A DNA stretch of 64,000 nt. Source: Streptomyces sp. AC550_RSS872. Lineage in GTDB: Bacteria; Actinomycetota; Actinomycetes; Streptomycetales; Streptomycetaceae. Below are positions 8,701 through 16,270 of the stretch, in pieces (within the stretch, counting starts at the first letter, position 1; each line of letters begins with the position of its first letter). The stretch is from the NCBI RefSeq assembly GCF_019049285.1, contig NZ_JAGMUL010000128.1, positions 124,001 to 188,000 of the forward strand, in the 5' to 3' direction. The translations under genes and the position numbers were made by a program. The notes under the pieces were generated by a model. The model was not told the origin of the DNA. It searched no databases and saw nothing but the letters and a program-made list of their open reading frames with translations.

Positions 8701-9777
8701 CGGGTCCACCGGGTAGTTCTCGAAGACGACGAGGCTGTCGAAGAGCTCCGGGACGCCCACGGTCCGCTGGATGTCGGCCAGACCGAGATGGTGGTGGTCG
8801 AGGAGGCGGACGTAACCGTCCTGAACCTGGCGTAGCAGAGCGCCCAGGCTCTCCTCGGGCCGCAGCCTGACCCGCGTCGGGATGGTGTTGATGAACAGGC
8901 CGACCATCGACTCGACGCCGGGTAGTTCGGGCGGGCGGCCGGAGACGGTGGCGCCGAAGACGACGTCGTCGCGGCCCGTCAGGCGGCCGAGCAGGAGCGC
9001 CCAGGCGCCCTGGACGAGGGTGTTCACGGTCACGCCGAGGCTCCGGGCGCGTGCCGTGAGGGCGGCTCCGAGCTCCGCCGACAGCTCGGTCCGCGCCTGT
9101 GCCGGTTCGGTGGCGCCGGGCACGCCCGCCGGAGCCAGCCGGGTCGGTTCCGTCACGTCGGCCAGCGCGTCCCGCCAGGCGGCCTCGGCGGCGGTGCGGT
9201 CCCCGCGGTCCAGCCACGTGAGGAAGGTGCGGTAGGGCGGGACGGGTGTGAGCACGGCCGGGTCGCTGTCGGCGGCGTACAGGGCGAGCAGTTCCCGTAG
9301 GAGCACGGAGACCGACCATCCGTCGAGCAGGATGTGGTGGTGGGTGACGAGCAGCCGGTGGCGGCGTTCGCCGGTGCGGACCAGAGTGCAGCGCAGGAGG
9401 GGCGGGGTGGCGGGGTCGAACCCGAGGGCCCGGTCCTCGTCCAGCAGTTCGGTCCACGCCTTGTCGGGGTCGGTGCCGGCCGCTCGCTCGATGAGATCGG
9501 CCTCGGCCCACGGCAGCGTCGCCCGCCGCGGGACGACCTGCACCGGCTGGCCGCCGCGGCGCCGCCGGAAGGCCGCCCGCAGGTTCGGGTGGCGGTCCAG
9601 CAGTGCCTGAGCGGCGGCGCGGAGGCGGGCGGCGTCCACCGGGCCTTCGAGTTCGAAGACCAGCTGCACGACGTACACGTCCGGGGCGTCCCGTTCGCGC
9701 TCGTACAGTGCGTGGAAGAGCAGACCCTCCTGGAGCGGGGTCAGGGGCAGTACGTCGACCGGCCCGGGCTGCGTCAT
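5785..9777 (-). CDS. Terminal NRPS module C-A-T-TE
   Basis: A 1330-residue termination module. The condensation domain (about 5-430) opens with LPLTPLQEGLLFH and has HHHILLDG, the pattern of D-accepting (DCL) domains, which fits the epimerase at the end of the preceding protein. The adenylation domain spans about 455-955 with YTSGSTGRPKG. I read its pocket as DVFSAGFIYK, which I cannot match to a common residue. The carrier domain at about 970-1035 has LGGHSLL. A thioesterase domain (about 1065-1330) with GYSMGG near residue 1150 should release or cyclise the peptide. The linker before it contains an in-frame ESSTAP duplication (DNA repeat near 6572-6607). It follows the 2132-residue NRPS gene after about 90 bases. 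Confidence 0.93.
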   Translation of the reverse strand: MTQPGPVDVLPLTPLQEGLLFHALYERERDAPDVYVVQLVFELEGPVDAARLRAAAQALLDRHPNLRAAFRRRRGGQPVQVVPRRATLPWAEADLIERAAGTDPDKAWTELLDEDRALGFDPATPPLLRCTLVRTGERRHRLLVTHHHILLDGWSVSVLLRELLALYAADSDPAVLTPVPPYRTFLTWLDRGDRTAAEAAWRDALADVTEPTRLAPAGVPGATEPAQARTELSAELGAALTARARSLGVTVNTLVQGAWALLLGRLTGRDDVVFGATVSGRPPELPGVESMVGLFINTIPTRVRLRPEESLGALLRQVQDGYVRLLDHHHLGLADIQRTVGVPELFDSLVVFENYPVDPEAMGDGRDTGEDGGGLRVVGSSGRDATHYPVTLVAVPAARPRFRLAYHPGLFDAGWADATLARLVRVLEAMAADPELPQGRLGLLGPREVPVRTRLAPPAARTLGDLWSAQVAATPDADAVLDRGTRLTYRELDARAERLAGRLTALGAGPERVVGIALPRTAELVVAVLAVLKSGAAYLPLDPAYPADRLAYIVADARPVVVLATAQTAGALPQGTPLLDPGSEVTGRHDYLMGRHEHCPAGRSVPDSLAYITYTSGSTGRPKGVLATHRNAVEFVEWTHAEFGPERLAKVLFSTSLNFDVSVFEIFSPLLCGGRIEIVENLLSLTDGTPRDVGLISGVPTVMAGVLAERPAVSPHTVALGGEPIPAQLRADVEAAFPGARLVNFYGPTEATIYATAWQSGSGPDDKSGPPIGRPLARNIVHLLDHALHPVPDGAVGEVYVAGGGPARGYLGRPGLTAGRFVADPFGGPGERMYRTGDLAMRGSDGHLRFLGRADQQVKLRGFRIELGEIEAALTAHPAVAKAAATVREERNGDKRLVAYVVSAQGALAGADGLRDHLARILPAHMIPSAFVTLEALPYTASGKLDRKALPAPDAPLAAKTAPRTEREETLRAIFAEVLGLAPDRVGVDDGFLDLGGHSLLAPRLTSRIRAEFGVELPLRALFQTPSVAALARRLAEGDRPRTPDRLSGPAHEPGTAPESSTAPESSTAPVGPLLPLRTRGDLEPLFCLPPASGLSWGFAGLARHIGPGRPLYGLQSRGLIPGQDRAGSLAEAVAEHTALIRRTQPRGPYHLLGYSMGGLVAYDVAVGLQAAGEQVALLALLDSFPGSWIRQGPARYDRPALLRSLLTILGRPVPEDETEPLDESRFAELVRRVPDMPGSLDDAELAALVDVTANNRRLMDEFAPRPYRGDLLFFTAAQDPDAVQGRHRSWQPYVEGRIDNHDVACTHGEMTRPGSLDHIGPVLDDRLRN

Positions 9778-9783
9778 GTCGTC

Positions 9784-9867
9784 TCGTCTCGCTGTTCGTC
9801 TCGCTGTGTTCCGGCTCAGCTGGAACCGCTGGGTCTGGTCGGAGGGCCGACTGTCGGAGGGCCGGCT
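9784..9867. repeat. Paired tandem repeats in the NRPS2-NRPS3 junction
   Basis: The short gap holds two separate tandem duplications: a 12-bp unit (tcgtctcgctgt) twice at 9784-9807, and a 15-bp unit (gtcggagggccgact) twice at 9838-9867. The second abuts and partly overlaps the stop codon of the upstream NRPS gene, as happens at the NRPS3-MbtH junction. Confidence 0.85.
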
Positions 9868-12800
9868 AGTCGAGGCCCGCGCTCAGTTCGTCGAGCTCGT
9901 CCGGCGACAGGCCCGCGACCGACGGGCCGGTACCGTCGCCGGCCCGGGACACGAGTGCGGTGAGCGCGGTGAACCAGGACTCGGCCAGCGCCCGCACCTC
10001 CGGCTCGGTCAGCACGCCCTCGGGCCACGCCCAGTCGGCCACCAGCCGCGGTCCGGCGGCCGTGTCGTGGACGACAGCGTTGATGTCGAGGACGTGGGCA
10101 GCGGCGAGGCCGGGGTCGCGGCCGGCGCCGAGTGCCGACGACTCGGGGGCGAAGGCCCACGGCTCGGTGGCCGTGGTGCCGGGAGCACTGAACCGGCCGA
10201 GGTAGTTGAAGCCGATCGCCGGCGTGGGCGCCTTGGCCAACTCGGGTGCCGTGTCCGGGTTGAGGTGGCGCAGCAGACCGTGTCCCACACCGTGGTCGGG
10301 CAGTTCGCGCAGCCGCTCCGCGACCCGGGCGGCGGCGAGCTCGGCGGCCGGCCCGGCGGCCAGGGCGTCGCCCACGTCCACGCCCGCCAGATCCAGGTGG
10401 ACCGGGTAGAGCGAGGTGAACCAGCCGACGGTGCGGGACGGTTCGCGTCCCGGCACCAGCTCCTCGCGGCCGTGCCCCTCGACGTCGAGCACGACGTCCG
10501 GGGAGCCCTGCCGGTCGGCGACGGCCAGGGCGAGGCCGGTGAGCAGGACGTCCTGGACGCCGAGGCGGAGGTGGGCCGGGACGCCGGTGAGCAGCGGTCC
10601 CGTGATCTCGGGCGGCAGGGTGAGCCGCAGTGAGCTCGTGGTGGCGGCGGTGTCCCGGTCGGGGGCGAGCGGGCGCCTGCCCAGCCGGGCGCGCGGGGCC
10701 TCGGCGATACAGCGCCACAGCTCGGCCTCGGCGACCCGCGACGGCATACGCGCCTGCCGGCCCAGCTCCAGCGACCAGCGACGGAACGACATGCCGACGG
10801 GCGGCAGTTCGGGGCTCCGTCCGGCGGCGACGGCCTCCCAGGCGGCTTTCAGATCGGGTACGAGGATGCGCCACGACACGCCGTCCACGGCCAGATGGTG
10901 GACGGTCAGCAGCAGCCGCCCGGCCCTGTCCGGTCCGGCGTCGAACCACACGGCCCGGACCATCGCCCCGGCCGCCGGATCGAGCAGTCCCACGGCCCGG
11001 TCGAACTCCTCGGCCACGCAGGCGTGGAGGTCGTCCGTGCCGGACACACCGGAGATGTCCCGGCGGTCGAGCAGGGCCGCGGCGCTGACGCCGCCGACCG
11101 GGCCGACCTCCAGTTCCGGGGTCGGGGAGAGCCGGGAACGCAGCATGTCGTGGTGGTCGAGCACCGCCTGGAGGGCCCCGGCCAGCCGCGGCAGACCGGC
11201 GCCCGCCGGGACCGTCAGCAGGACGGACTGGCTGAACCGCTGAATCGGGCCACCGCGTTCGAGCAGCCACCGCATGACGGGAGTGAGCGGGACCGCGCCC
11301 ACTCCGTCGGCGTCATGGACGCCGGACGCGCCGCCCGCACCGTCGACGCGGTCATCGGCCGGCCCACGAGCCACCGCCGCCAGCTCCTTCACCGTCTGGT
11401 ACTTGAAGACGTCCCGGGCGCTGATCACGACTCCGGCCTCGGCTGCCCGGCTCACCAGCCGGATCGAGGAGATGCTGTCGCCGCCGAGGGCGAAGAAGTC
11501 CTCGTCGAGGGGGACTTCGGACAGCCCGAGCAGCTCGCCGAAGAGTCCGGCGAGGATGCGCTCGGCCGAAGTCGCCGGTTCCTGTCCACCGGCGGGCCCG
11601 GCGGGCGCGTCGGCCCCGGGCGCCCGCGCGGCCCCGGGCGCCCGCGCGGGCACGGAAGCAGGCACCGGCACGGAAGCAGGCACGGGCACGGAAGCAGGCG
11701 CGGGCGACGCCTCGCGGTCCGGCTGTCCGCCGGGCGGCGGCGCCGACGCGTCGGGTCGCCGACGCCCGGCGTCCTCCGGGAGCTCCACGTCCTCGATCCG
11801 CAGGCCGGGGTCGGCGGCGACGGCGGCCAGGAAGCGGACGAGCCGCCTGTTGAGCCACTGGGCCGTGGCCGGGTCGAACAGGTCGGTGCTGTACTCGGTG
11901 ATGCCGTCGATGCCCGCCGGGGTCCCGTCGCCGTGGCGGCGCTCGCTCAGGTAGAGGCAGAGGTCGAAGCGGGCCGCGCCGGTCTCGACGGGCTCGCGCA
12001 CGACGCACAGGCCGGGCAGGGACAGGGGGACGTCCGAGGCGTGAGCGGTGAAGGCCAGCATGACCTGGAACAACGGGTGCCGGGCGAGGGTGCGCCGCGG
12101 ACTGAGGGCGTCCACGAGGAGGTCGAACGGCACGTCCTGGTGGGCGTAGGCGGCGAGGTCGAAGTCCCGGACCCGGTCCAGGAGTTCACGGAAGGTGGGG
12201 CTGCCCGAGGTGTCGGTGCGCAGCGTGAGGCTGTTGACGAAGAAGCCGACCAGGTCGTCCAGCCTGGCGTCGGCGCGTCCGGCGACCGGCGTGCCCATGG
12301 TGATGTCGGTGCCCGAACCGAGCCGGGTCAGCGTCGCGGCGAGCCCGGCCTGGAGCACCATGAACAGGGTGCTCCGGGAGGCGGAGGCGAGGTCGGCGAG
12401 TGCGGCGTGCAGTTCCGCGTCGATGGTGAGTCCGGCACGGTCGCCGTGTCCGGTGGGCTCGGCGGGCCTGGGACGGTCGGCCGGCAGCGGCAACTCCTCC
12501 GGGGCACCTGCCAGCGCCTTACGCCAGAAGGCCGTCTGACGTTCCCGCAGACTCCCCGTCCCGTCCGCCGCCGCGCCGAGTAGTTCGCGCTGCCAGTGCG
12601 CGAAGTCGGCGTACTGGACCGGCAGCGGCCGCCACTGCGGGGCGCATCCGGTGATCCGGGCCGTGTACGCCGTCTCCAGATCGCGCATCAGGGGTGCCAT
12701 GGACCAGCCGTCGACGGCGATGTGGTGGGCGAGCAGGAGCAGGACGTGTGTGTCGGCGTCGAGCTCGAACAGGGTGGCCCGAAGCGGCGTTTCGGCGGAC

Positions 12801-15800
12801 AGGTCGAAGCGGTGCCCGGCGGCGGTGGTGAGCAGCGCGGGGAGTTCGGACTCGGTGACCGGTACGACGGTGAGGGTCGGCCGTCCCGCCTCCGGGTCCA
12901 GGATCCGCTGGTACGGAGTGCCCTGGAAGTCGGGGTGGAGGGTGCGCAGCGGCTCGTGGCGGGTCACGATGTCGGCGAGCGCCGCCTCCAGCCCCGTACG
13001 GTCGACAGGGCCGGTCAGGCGCAGGGCCCAGGGAACGGTGTAGGAGTTGCCGCCGTCGAGGCGGCTCAGGAACCACAGCCGCTGCTGCGCGTACGACAGC
13101 GGAATCGGGGCGTGCCCGCGTTCGCGCACCGTGAGTTCCGGACGACGCGGGCCCCCTTCGCTTTCGGCGATCCGCACGGCCAGCCCGGCGGGGGTCGCCG
13201 CCTCGAACACCGCCCGTACGGGCAGCGCGGCGCCCAGCGCGCTCCTGACACGGTCGGTGAGGCGCATGGCGAGCAGGGAGTCGCCGCCGAGGTCGAAGAA
13301 GCCGTCGTCCGCGCCGAACCGGTGCGGATCCAGGCCGAGGACGTCGGCGAAGAGCCCGCACAGGATCTCCTCCTGCGGGGTGCGCGGGGCGCGTCCTTCG
13401 CTCCGCACGGACGGCGCCGGCAGCGCGGCGCGGTCCAGCTTGCCGTTGCCGGTCAGGGGCAGCCGGTCGAGGACGACCACGGCGGAGGGGACCATGTGGT
13501 CCGGCAGCGTCTCTCCCACGTGGCGCCGCAGAGCGTCCGCGTCGAGGTCCCGTCCGACGGCGTAGCCGATCAGCCGCTCGTCCCGTACGAGGACGACCGC
13601 CTGCGCCACGTCGGGGTGGCCGGCGAGCGCCGCCTCCACCTCACCGAGTTCGATGCGGAAGCCCCGGATCTTGACCTGGTCGTCGGCCCGGCCCAGGTAC
13701 TCCAGCGCACCGTCGGCCGACTGCCGCACCACGTCGCCCGTGCGGTACATGCGGTCACCGCGGCCGGTGGCGAACGGGTCCGCGACGAAACGCCCGGCCG
13801 TCAGCCCCGGTCGTCCCAGGTACCCGCGCGCCAGACCCGCTCCCGCCACGTACAACTCCCCGGCCACTCCCGGCGGCACCAGCCGCAGTCCCGCGTCCAG
13901 GACGTAGGCGCGCAGGTCGGGGATGGCGGGTCCGATGCCGCCGGCCTGCGACTGGTCGCGTACCGCGGCCTCGGTCAGCGGCAGCGCCGTGACATGGACC
14001 GTCGTCTCGGTGATGCCGTACATGTTGACCAGTACGGGGGCGTCCTGCGAGTGCCGGGTGTACCACTCGGCGACCCGCGTGAAGTCGAGCGCCTCACCGC
14101 CGAAGACCACGTACCGCAGGGCCAGTGCGCGCCCGACGTCCGGCAGGGCGGCGTCCGCGCGCAGCAGTTCACCGAAGGCCGAGGGCGTCTGGTTCAGCAC
14201 GGTGACGCGCTCGCGGGCCAGCAGCCGCAGGAACTCCTCAGGGTCACGGCTCACCGCGTACGGGACGACCGCGAGCGTGCCGCCGTGCAGCAGCGCGCCC
14301 CACAGCTCCCACACCGAGAAGTCGAAGGCGTAGGAGTGGAACAGCGTCCACACGTCGTCCGGGCCGAAGCCGAACCAGTGCCGGGTGGCCGTGAAGAGCC
14401 GTACGACGTTGCGGTGCGGCACCGCGACGCCCTTCGGCCGTCCCGTGGAGCCCGAGGTGTAGATGACGTAGGCGAGGTGGTCGCCGGTCAGGGGCGGCGT
14501 CGTGGGTGCCGTGCCGGGGTACGTCCGCGACTCGTCCGGCGTGACCACGGGGACCGCGCACGCGGGCAGTGCCGGCGCCACGTCCGCCGTGGTGACCAGC
14601 AGCACCGGATCGGCGTCGGCGAGCATGAACGCCAGCCGGTCCGCCGGGTATTCCGGGTCCATCGGCACGTATGCGGCACCGGTCTTCAGTACCGCCAGCA
14701 CGGCCACCACCAGCTCCGCCGAGCGCGGCAGCGCGAGGGCCACCAGCCGCTCCGGACCCGCGCCGCGTGCCGTCAGCAGGTGCGCCAGACGGTTGGCCCG
14801 CGCGTCCAGTTCGGCGTACGTGAGGCGGGTGCCCTCGTGCACCACGGCCGTGGCGTCGGGGGTGCGGGCCGCTTGGTCCGAGAACAGCTCGGTCAGGGTG
14901 GCCGAAGACGGTACGGCGGTGCCCGCGGCTCCGACCGGCAGCCCCTCCCGCTCCACCGGCAGCAGGATCTCGACCTCACGCACGCGACGTGCCGGATGCG
15001 CCACGAAGGCCTCCAGGACGGCGGCGAACCGGTCCAGGAGCCGTCGGGCGCCCGGCTCGTCGTACAGGTCGGGCCGGTACGACAGGCGCAGCGCGAGGCG
15101 GCGGCCGGGCAGGACGGCGAGGGTGAGGGGGTAGTGGGTGGCGTCGCGGCCGGTGAGCTGGGTGACCCGGGAGGCTCCCGGGCCATCGGCGGCCGGGTGG
15201 TTCTCGAAGGCCAGCAGGGTGTCGAAGAGTTCGCCACCACCGCCGACGGCGCGCTTGATGTCGGCGAGTCCCAGGTGCTGGTGCGGCAGCAGGGCCGCCT
15301 GCCGCCGGTGGAGCATGGTGAGCAGGTCCGTGACGGTGCCGTCCTCGTCCCAGCGGACGCGAGTGGGAACGGTGTTGATGCAGAAGCCGACCATGGAGGC
15401 GATGTTCGGCAGTTCGGGCGGGCGCACGGTCACCGTCTGGCCGAAGACGATGTCGGTGCGGCCGGTGAGCCGGCCCAGCAGCACGCCCCAGGCACCCTGC
15501 ACGAGCGAGTTGAGGGTGATCCCGAGCGACCGGGCGGTGGCCTCGCCGGCACTGGTGAGCCGCTCGGGCAGTTCGACGACCAGCTCGTGGGGCAGGACGG
15601 TGTCGGCGCCGGTCCGGCCGGGGGCGAGCAGGGCGGGCTCGCCCCTGTCCGCGAGGGCGTCGCGCCAGGCGGTCTCGGCGGCGGTCCGGTCCTGTCGTTC
15701 CAGCCAGGCGAGATAGTCGCGGTAGGCGGGCGTGGGCGGCAGCGCGGTGGGGTGTTCGCCCGCGTGCAGGGCGGTGAACTCGCGGACCAGCAGCTGCTTC

Positions 15801-16264
15801 GACCAGCCGTCCAGCAGGATGTGATGGTTGGTGACGAGCAGGCGGTAGCGGTCCTGGTCCCACCGGACCAGGAGATACCGCAGCAGCGGGGGCCTGGCGA
15901 GGTCGAAGCGGCGGGCACGCTCCTCGTCCAGCAGCCGCTCCCACTCCTTGTCGCGCTCGTCCTCGCCGAGGGCGGACAAGTCGGCCTCCGCCCAGGGCAG
16001 TTCGATGTCCGTGGGCACGATCTGCAACGGCCGTCCGGCGTCCCGGCGGCGGAAGCAGGCGCGCAGGTTGGGGTGCCGGTCGAGCAGGGACTGGCCCGCG
16101 GCGCGCACGCGTGCGGGGTCGACGGGGCCCGCCAGCTCCAGGATCTGCTGGGTGGTGTAGAGGTCGGGGGACCGCTCGTCGTCGTACAGGGTGTGGAAGA
16201 GCAGGCCTTCCTGCAACGGCGACAGGGGCAGGATGTCGGCGATTCCGGAACCGGACCGAGTCAC
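9866..16264 (-). CDS. NRPS C-A(Thr)-T-C-[A-less]-T-E
   Basis: A 2132-residue bimodular NRPS. Module one has a DCL condensation domain (about 10-440; LPLSPLQEGLLFH, NHHILLDG), an adenylation domain (about 455-955) with pocket DFWNVGMVHK, the threonine code, and a carrier domain (LGGDSLL, near 995). Module two has an LCL condensation domain (about 1050-1490; HHIAVDG). A Pro/Ala-rich repetitive linker (about 1490-1560) then stands where an adenylation domain should be, leading directly into a carrier domain (LGGDSIS, near 1593) and an epimerisation domain (about 1650-2110; HHLAVDG, FNYLGR). The second module therefore cannot load itself. The GTG start lies six bases after the previous stop, with GGAGGT in the end of the upstream gene. 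MbtH, TEII and the free A-T protein follow downstream. Confidence 0.93.
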   Translation of the reverse strand: MTRSGSGIADILPLSPLQEGLLFHTLYDDERSPDLYTTQQILELAGPVDPARVRAAGQSLLDRHPNLRACFRRRDAGRPLQIVPTDIELPWAEADLSALGEDERDKEWERLLDEERARRFDLARPPLLRYLLVRWDQDRYRLLVTNHHILLDGWSKQLLVREFTALHAGEHPTALPPTPAYRDYLAWLERQDRTAAETAWRDALADRGEPALLAPGRTGADTVLPHELVVELPERLTSAGEATARSLGITLNSLVQGAWGVLLGRLTGRTDIVFGQTVTVRPPELPNIASMVGFCINTVPTRVRWDEDGTVTDLLTMLHRRQAALLPHQHLGLADIKRAVGGGGELFDTLLAFENHPAADGPGASRVTQLTGRDATHYPLTLAVLPGRRLALRLSYRPDLYDEPGARRLLDRFAAVLEAFVAHPARRVREVEILLPVEREGLPVGAAGTAVPSSATLTELFSDQAARTPDATAVVHEGTRLTYAELDARANRLAHLLTARGAGPERLVALALPRSAELVVAVLAVLKTGAAYVPMDPEYPADRLAFMLADADPVLLVTTADVAPALPACAVPVVTPDESRTYPGTAPTTPPLTGDHLAYVIYTSGSTGRPKGVAVPHRNVVRLFTATRHWFGFGPDDVWTLFHSYAFDFSVWELWGALLHGGTLAVVPYAVSRDPEEFLRLLARERVTVLNQTPSAFGELLRADAALPDVGRALALRYVVFGGEALDFTRVAEWYTRHSQDAPVLVNMYGITETTVHVTALPLTEAAVRDQSQAGGIGPAIPDLRAYVLDAGLRLVPPGVAGELYVAGAGLARGYLGRPGLTAGRFVADPFATGRGDRMYRTGDVVRQSADGALEYLGRADDQVKIRGFRIELGEVEAALAGHPDVAQAVVLVRDERLIGYAVGRDLDADALRRHVGETLPDHMVPSAVVVLDRLPLTGNGKLDRAALPAPSVRSEGRAPRTPQEEILCGLFADVLGLDPHRFGADDGFFDLGGDSLLAMRLTDRVRSALGAALPVRAVFEAATPAGLAVRIAESEGGPRRPELTVRERGHAPIPLSYAQQRLWFLSRLDGGNSYTVPWALRLTGPVDRTGLEAALADIVTRHEPLRTLHPDFQGTPYQRILDPEAGRPTLTVVPVTESELPALLTTAAGHRFDLSAETPLRATLFELDADTHVLLLLAHHIAVDGWSMAPLMRDLETAYTARITGCAPQWRPLPVQYADFAHWQRELLGAAADGTGSLRERQTAFWRKALAGAPEELPLPADRPRPAEPTGHGDRAGLTIDAELHAALADLASASRSTLFMVLQAGLAATLTRLGSGTDITMGTPVAGRADARLDDLVGFFVNSLTLRTDTSGSPTFRELLDRVRDFDLAAYAHQDVPFDLLVDALSPRRTLARHPLFQVMLAFTAHASDVPLSLPGLCVVREPVETGAARFDLCLYLSERRHGDGTPAGIDGITEYSTDLFDPATAQWLNRRLVRFLAAVAADPGLRIEDVELPEDAGRRRPDASAPPPGGQPDREASPAPASVPVPASVPVPASVPARAPGAARAPGADAPAGPAGGQEPATSAERILAGLFGELLGLSEVPLDEDFFALGGDSISSIRLVSRAAEAGVVISARDVFKYQTVKELAAVARGPADDRVDGAGGASGVHDADGVGAVPLTPVMRWLLERGGPIQRFSQSVLLTVPAGAGLPRLAGALQAVLDHHDMLRSRLSPTPELEVGPVGGVSAAALLDRRDISGVSGTDDLHACVAEEFDRAVGLLDPAAGAMVRAVWFDAGPDRAGRLLLTVHHLAVDGVSWRILVPDLKAAWEAVAAGRSPELPPVGMSFRRWSLELGRQARMPSRVAEAELWRCIAEAPRARLGRRPLAPDRDTAATTSSLRLTLPPEITGPLLTGVPAHLRLGVQDVLLTGLALAVADRQGSPDVVLDVEGHGREELVPGREPSRTVGWFTSLYPVHLDLAGVDVGDALAAGPAAELAAARVAERLRELPDHGVGHGLLRHLNPDTAPELAKAPTPAIGFNYLGRFSAPGTTATEPWAFAPESSALGAGRDPGLAAAHVLDINAVVHDTAAGPRLVADWAWPEGVLTEPEVRALAESWFTALTALVSRAGDGTGPSVAGLSPDELDELSAGLD
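11616..11702. repeat. 18-bp in-frame repeats replacing an A domain
   Basis: Within the second module of the 2132-residue NRPS, 18-base units encode three copies of PVPASV followed by a second repeat type, ARAPGA. The stretch forms a flexible Pro/Ala linker exactly between the condensation and carrier domains, the position normally held by a roughly 500-residue adenylation domain. Confidence 0.85.
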
Positions 16265-16270
16265 CGTGGG

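Noticed and set aside
5785..9777. Calling the terminal A domain arginine- or capreomycidine-specific
   Set aside because: The pocket letters only loosely recall such domains from memory; not enough to support a substrate.
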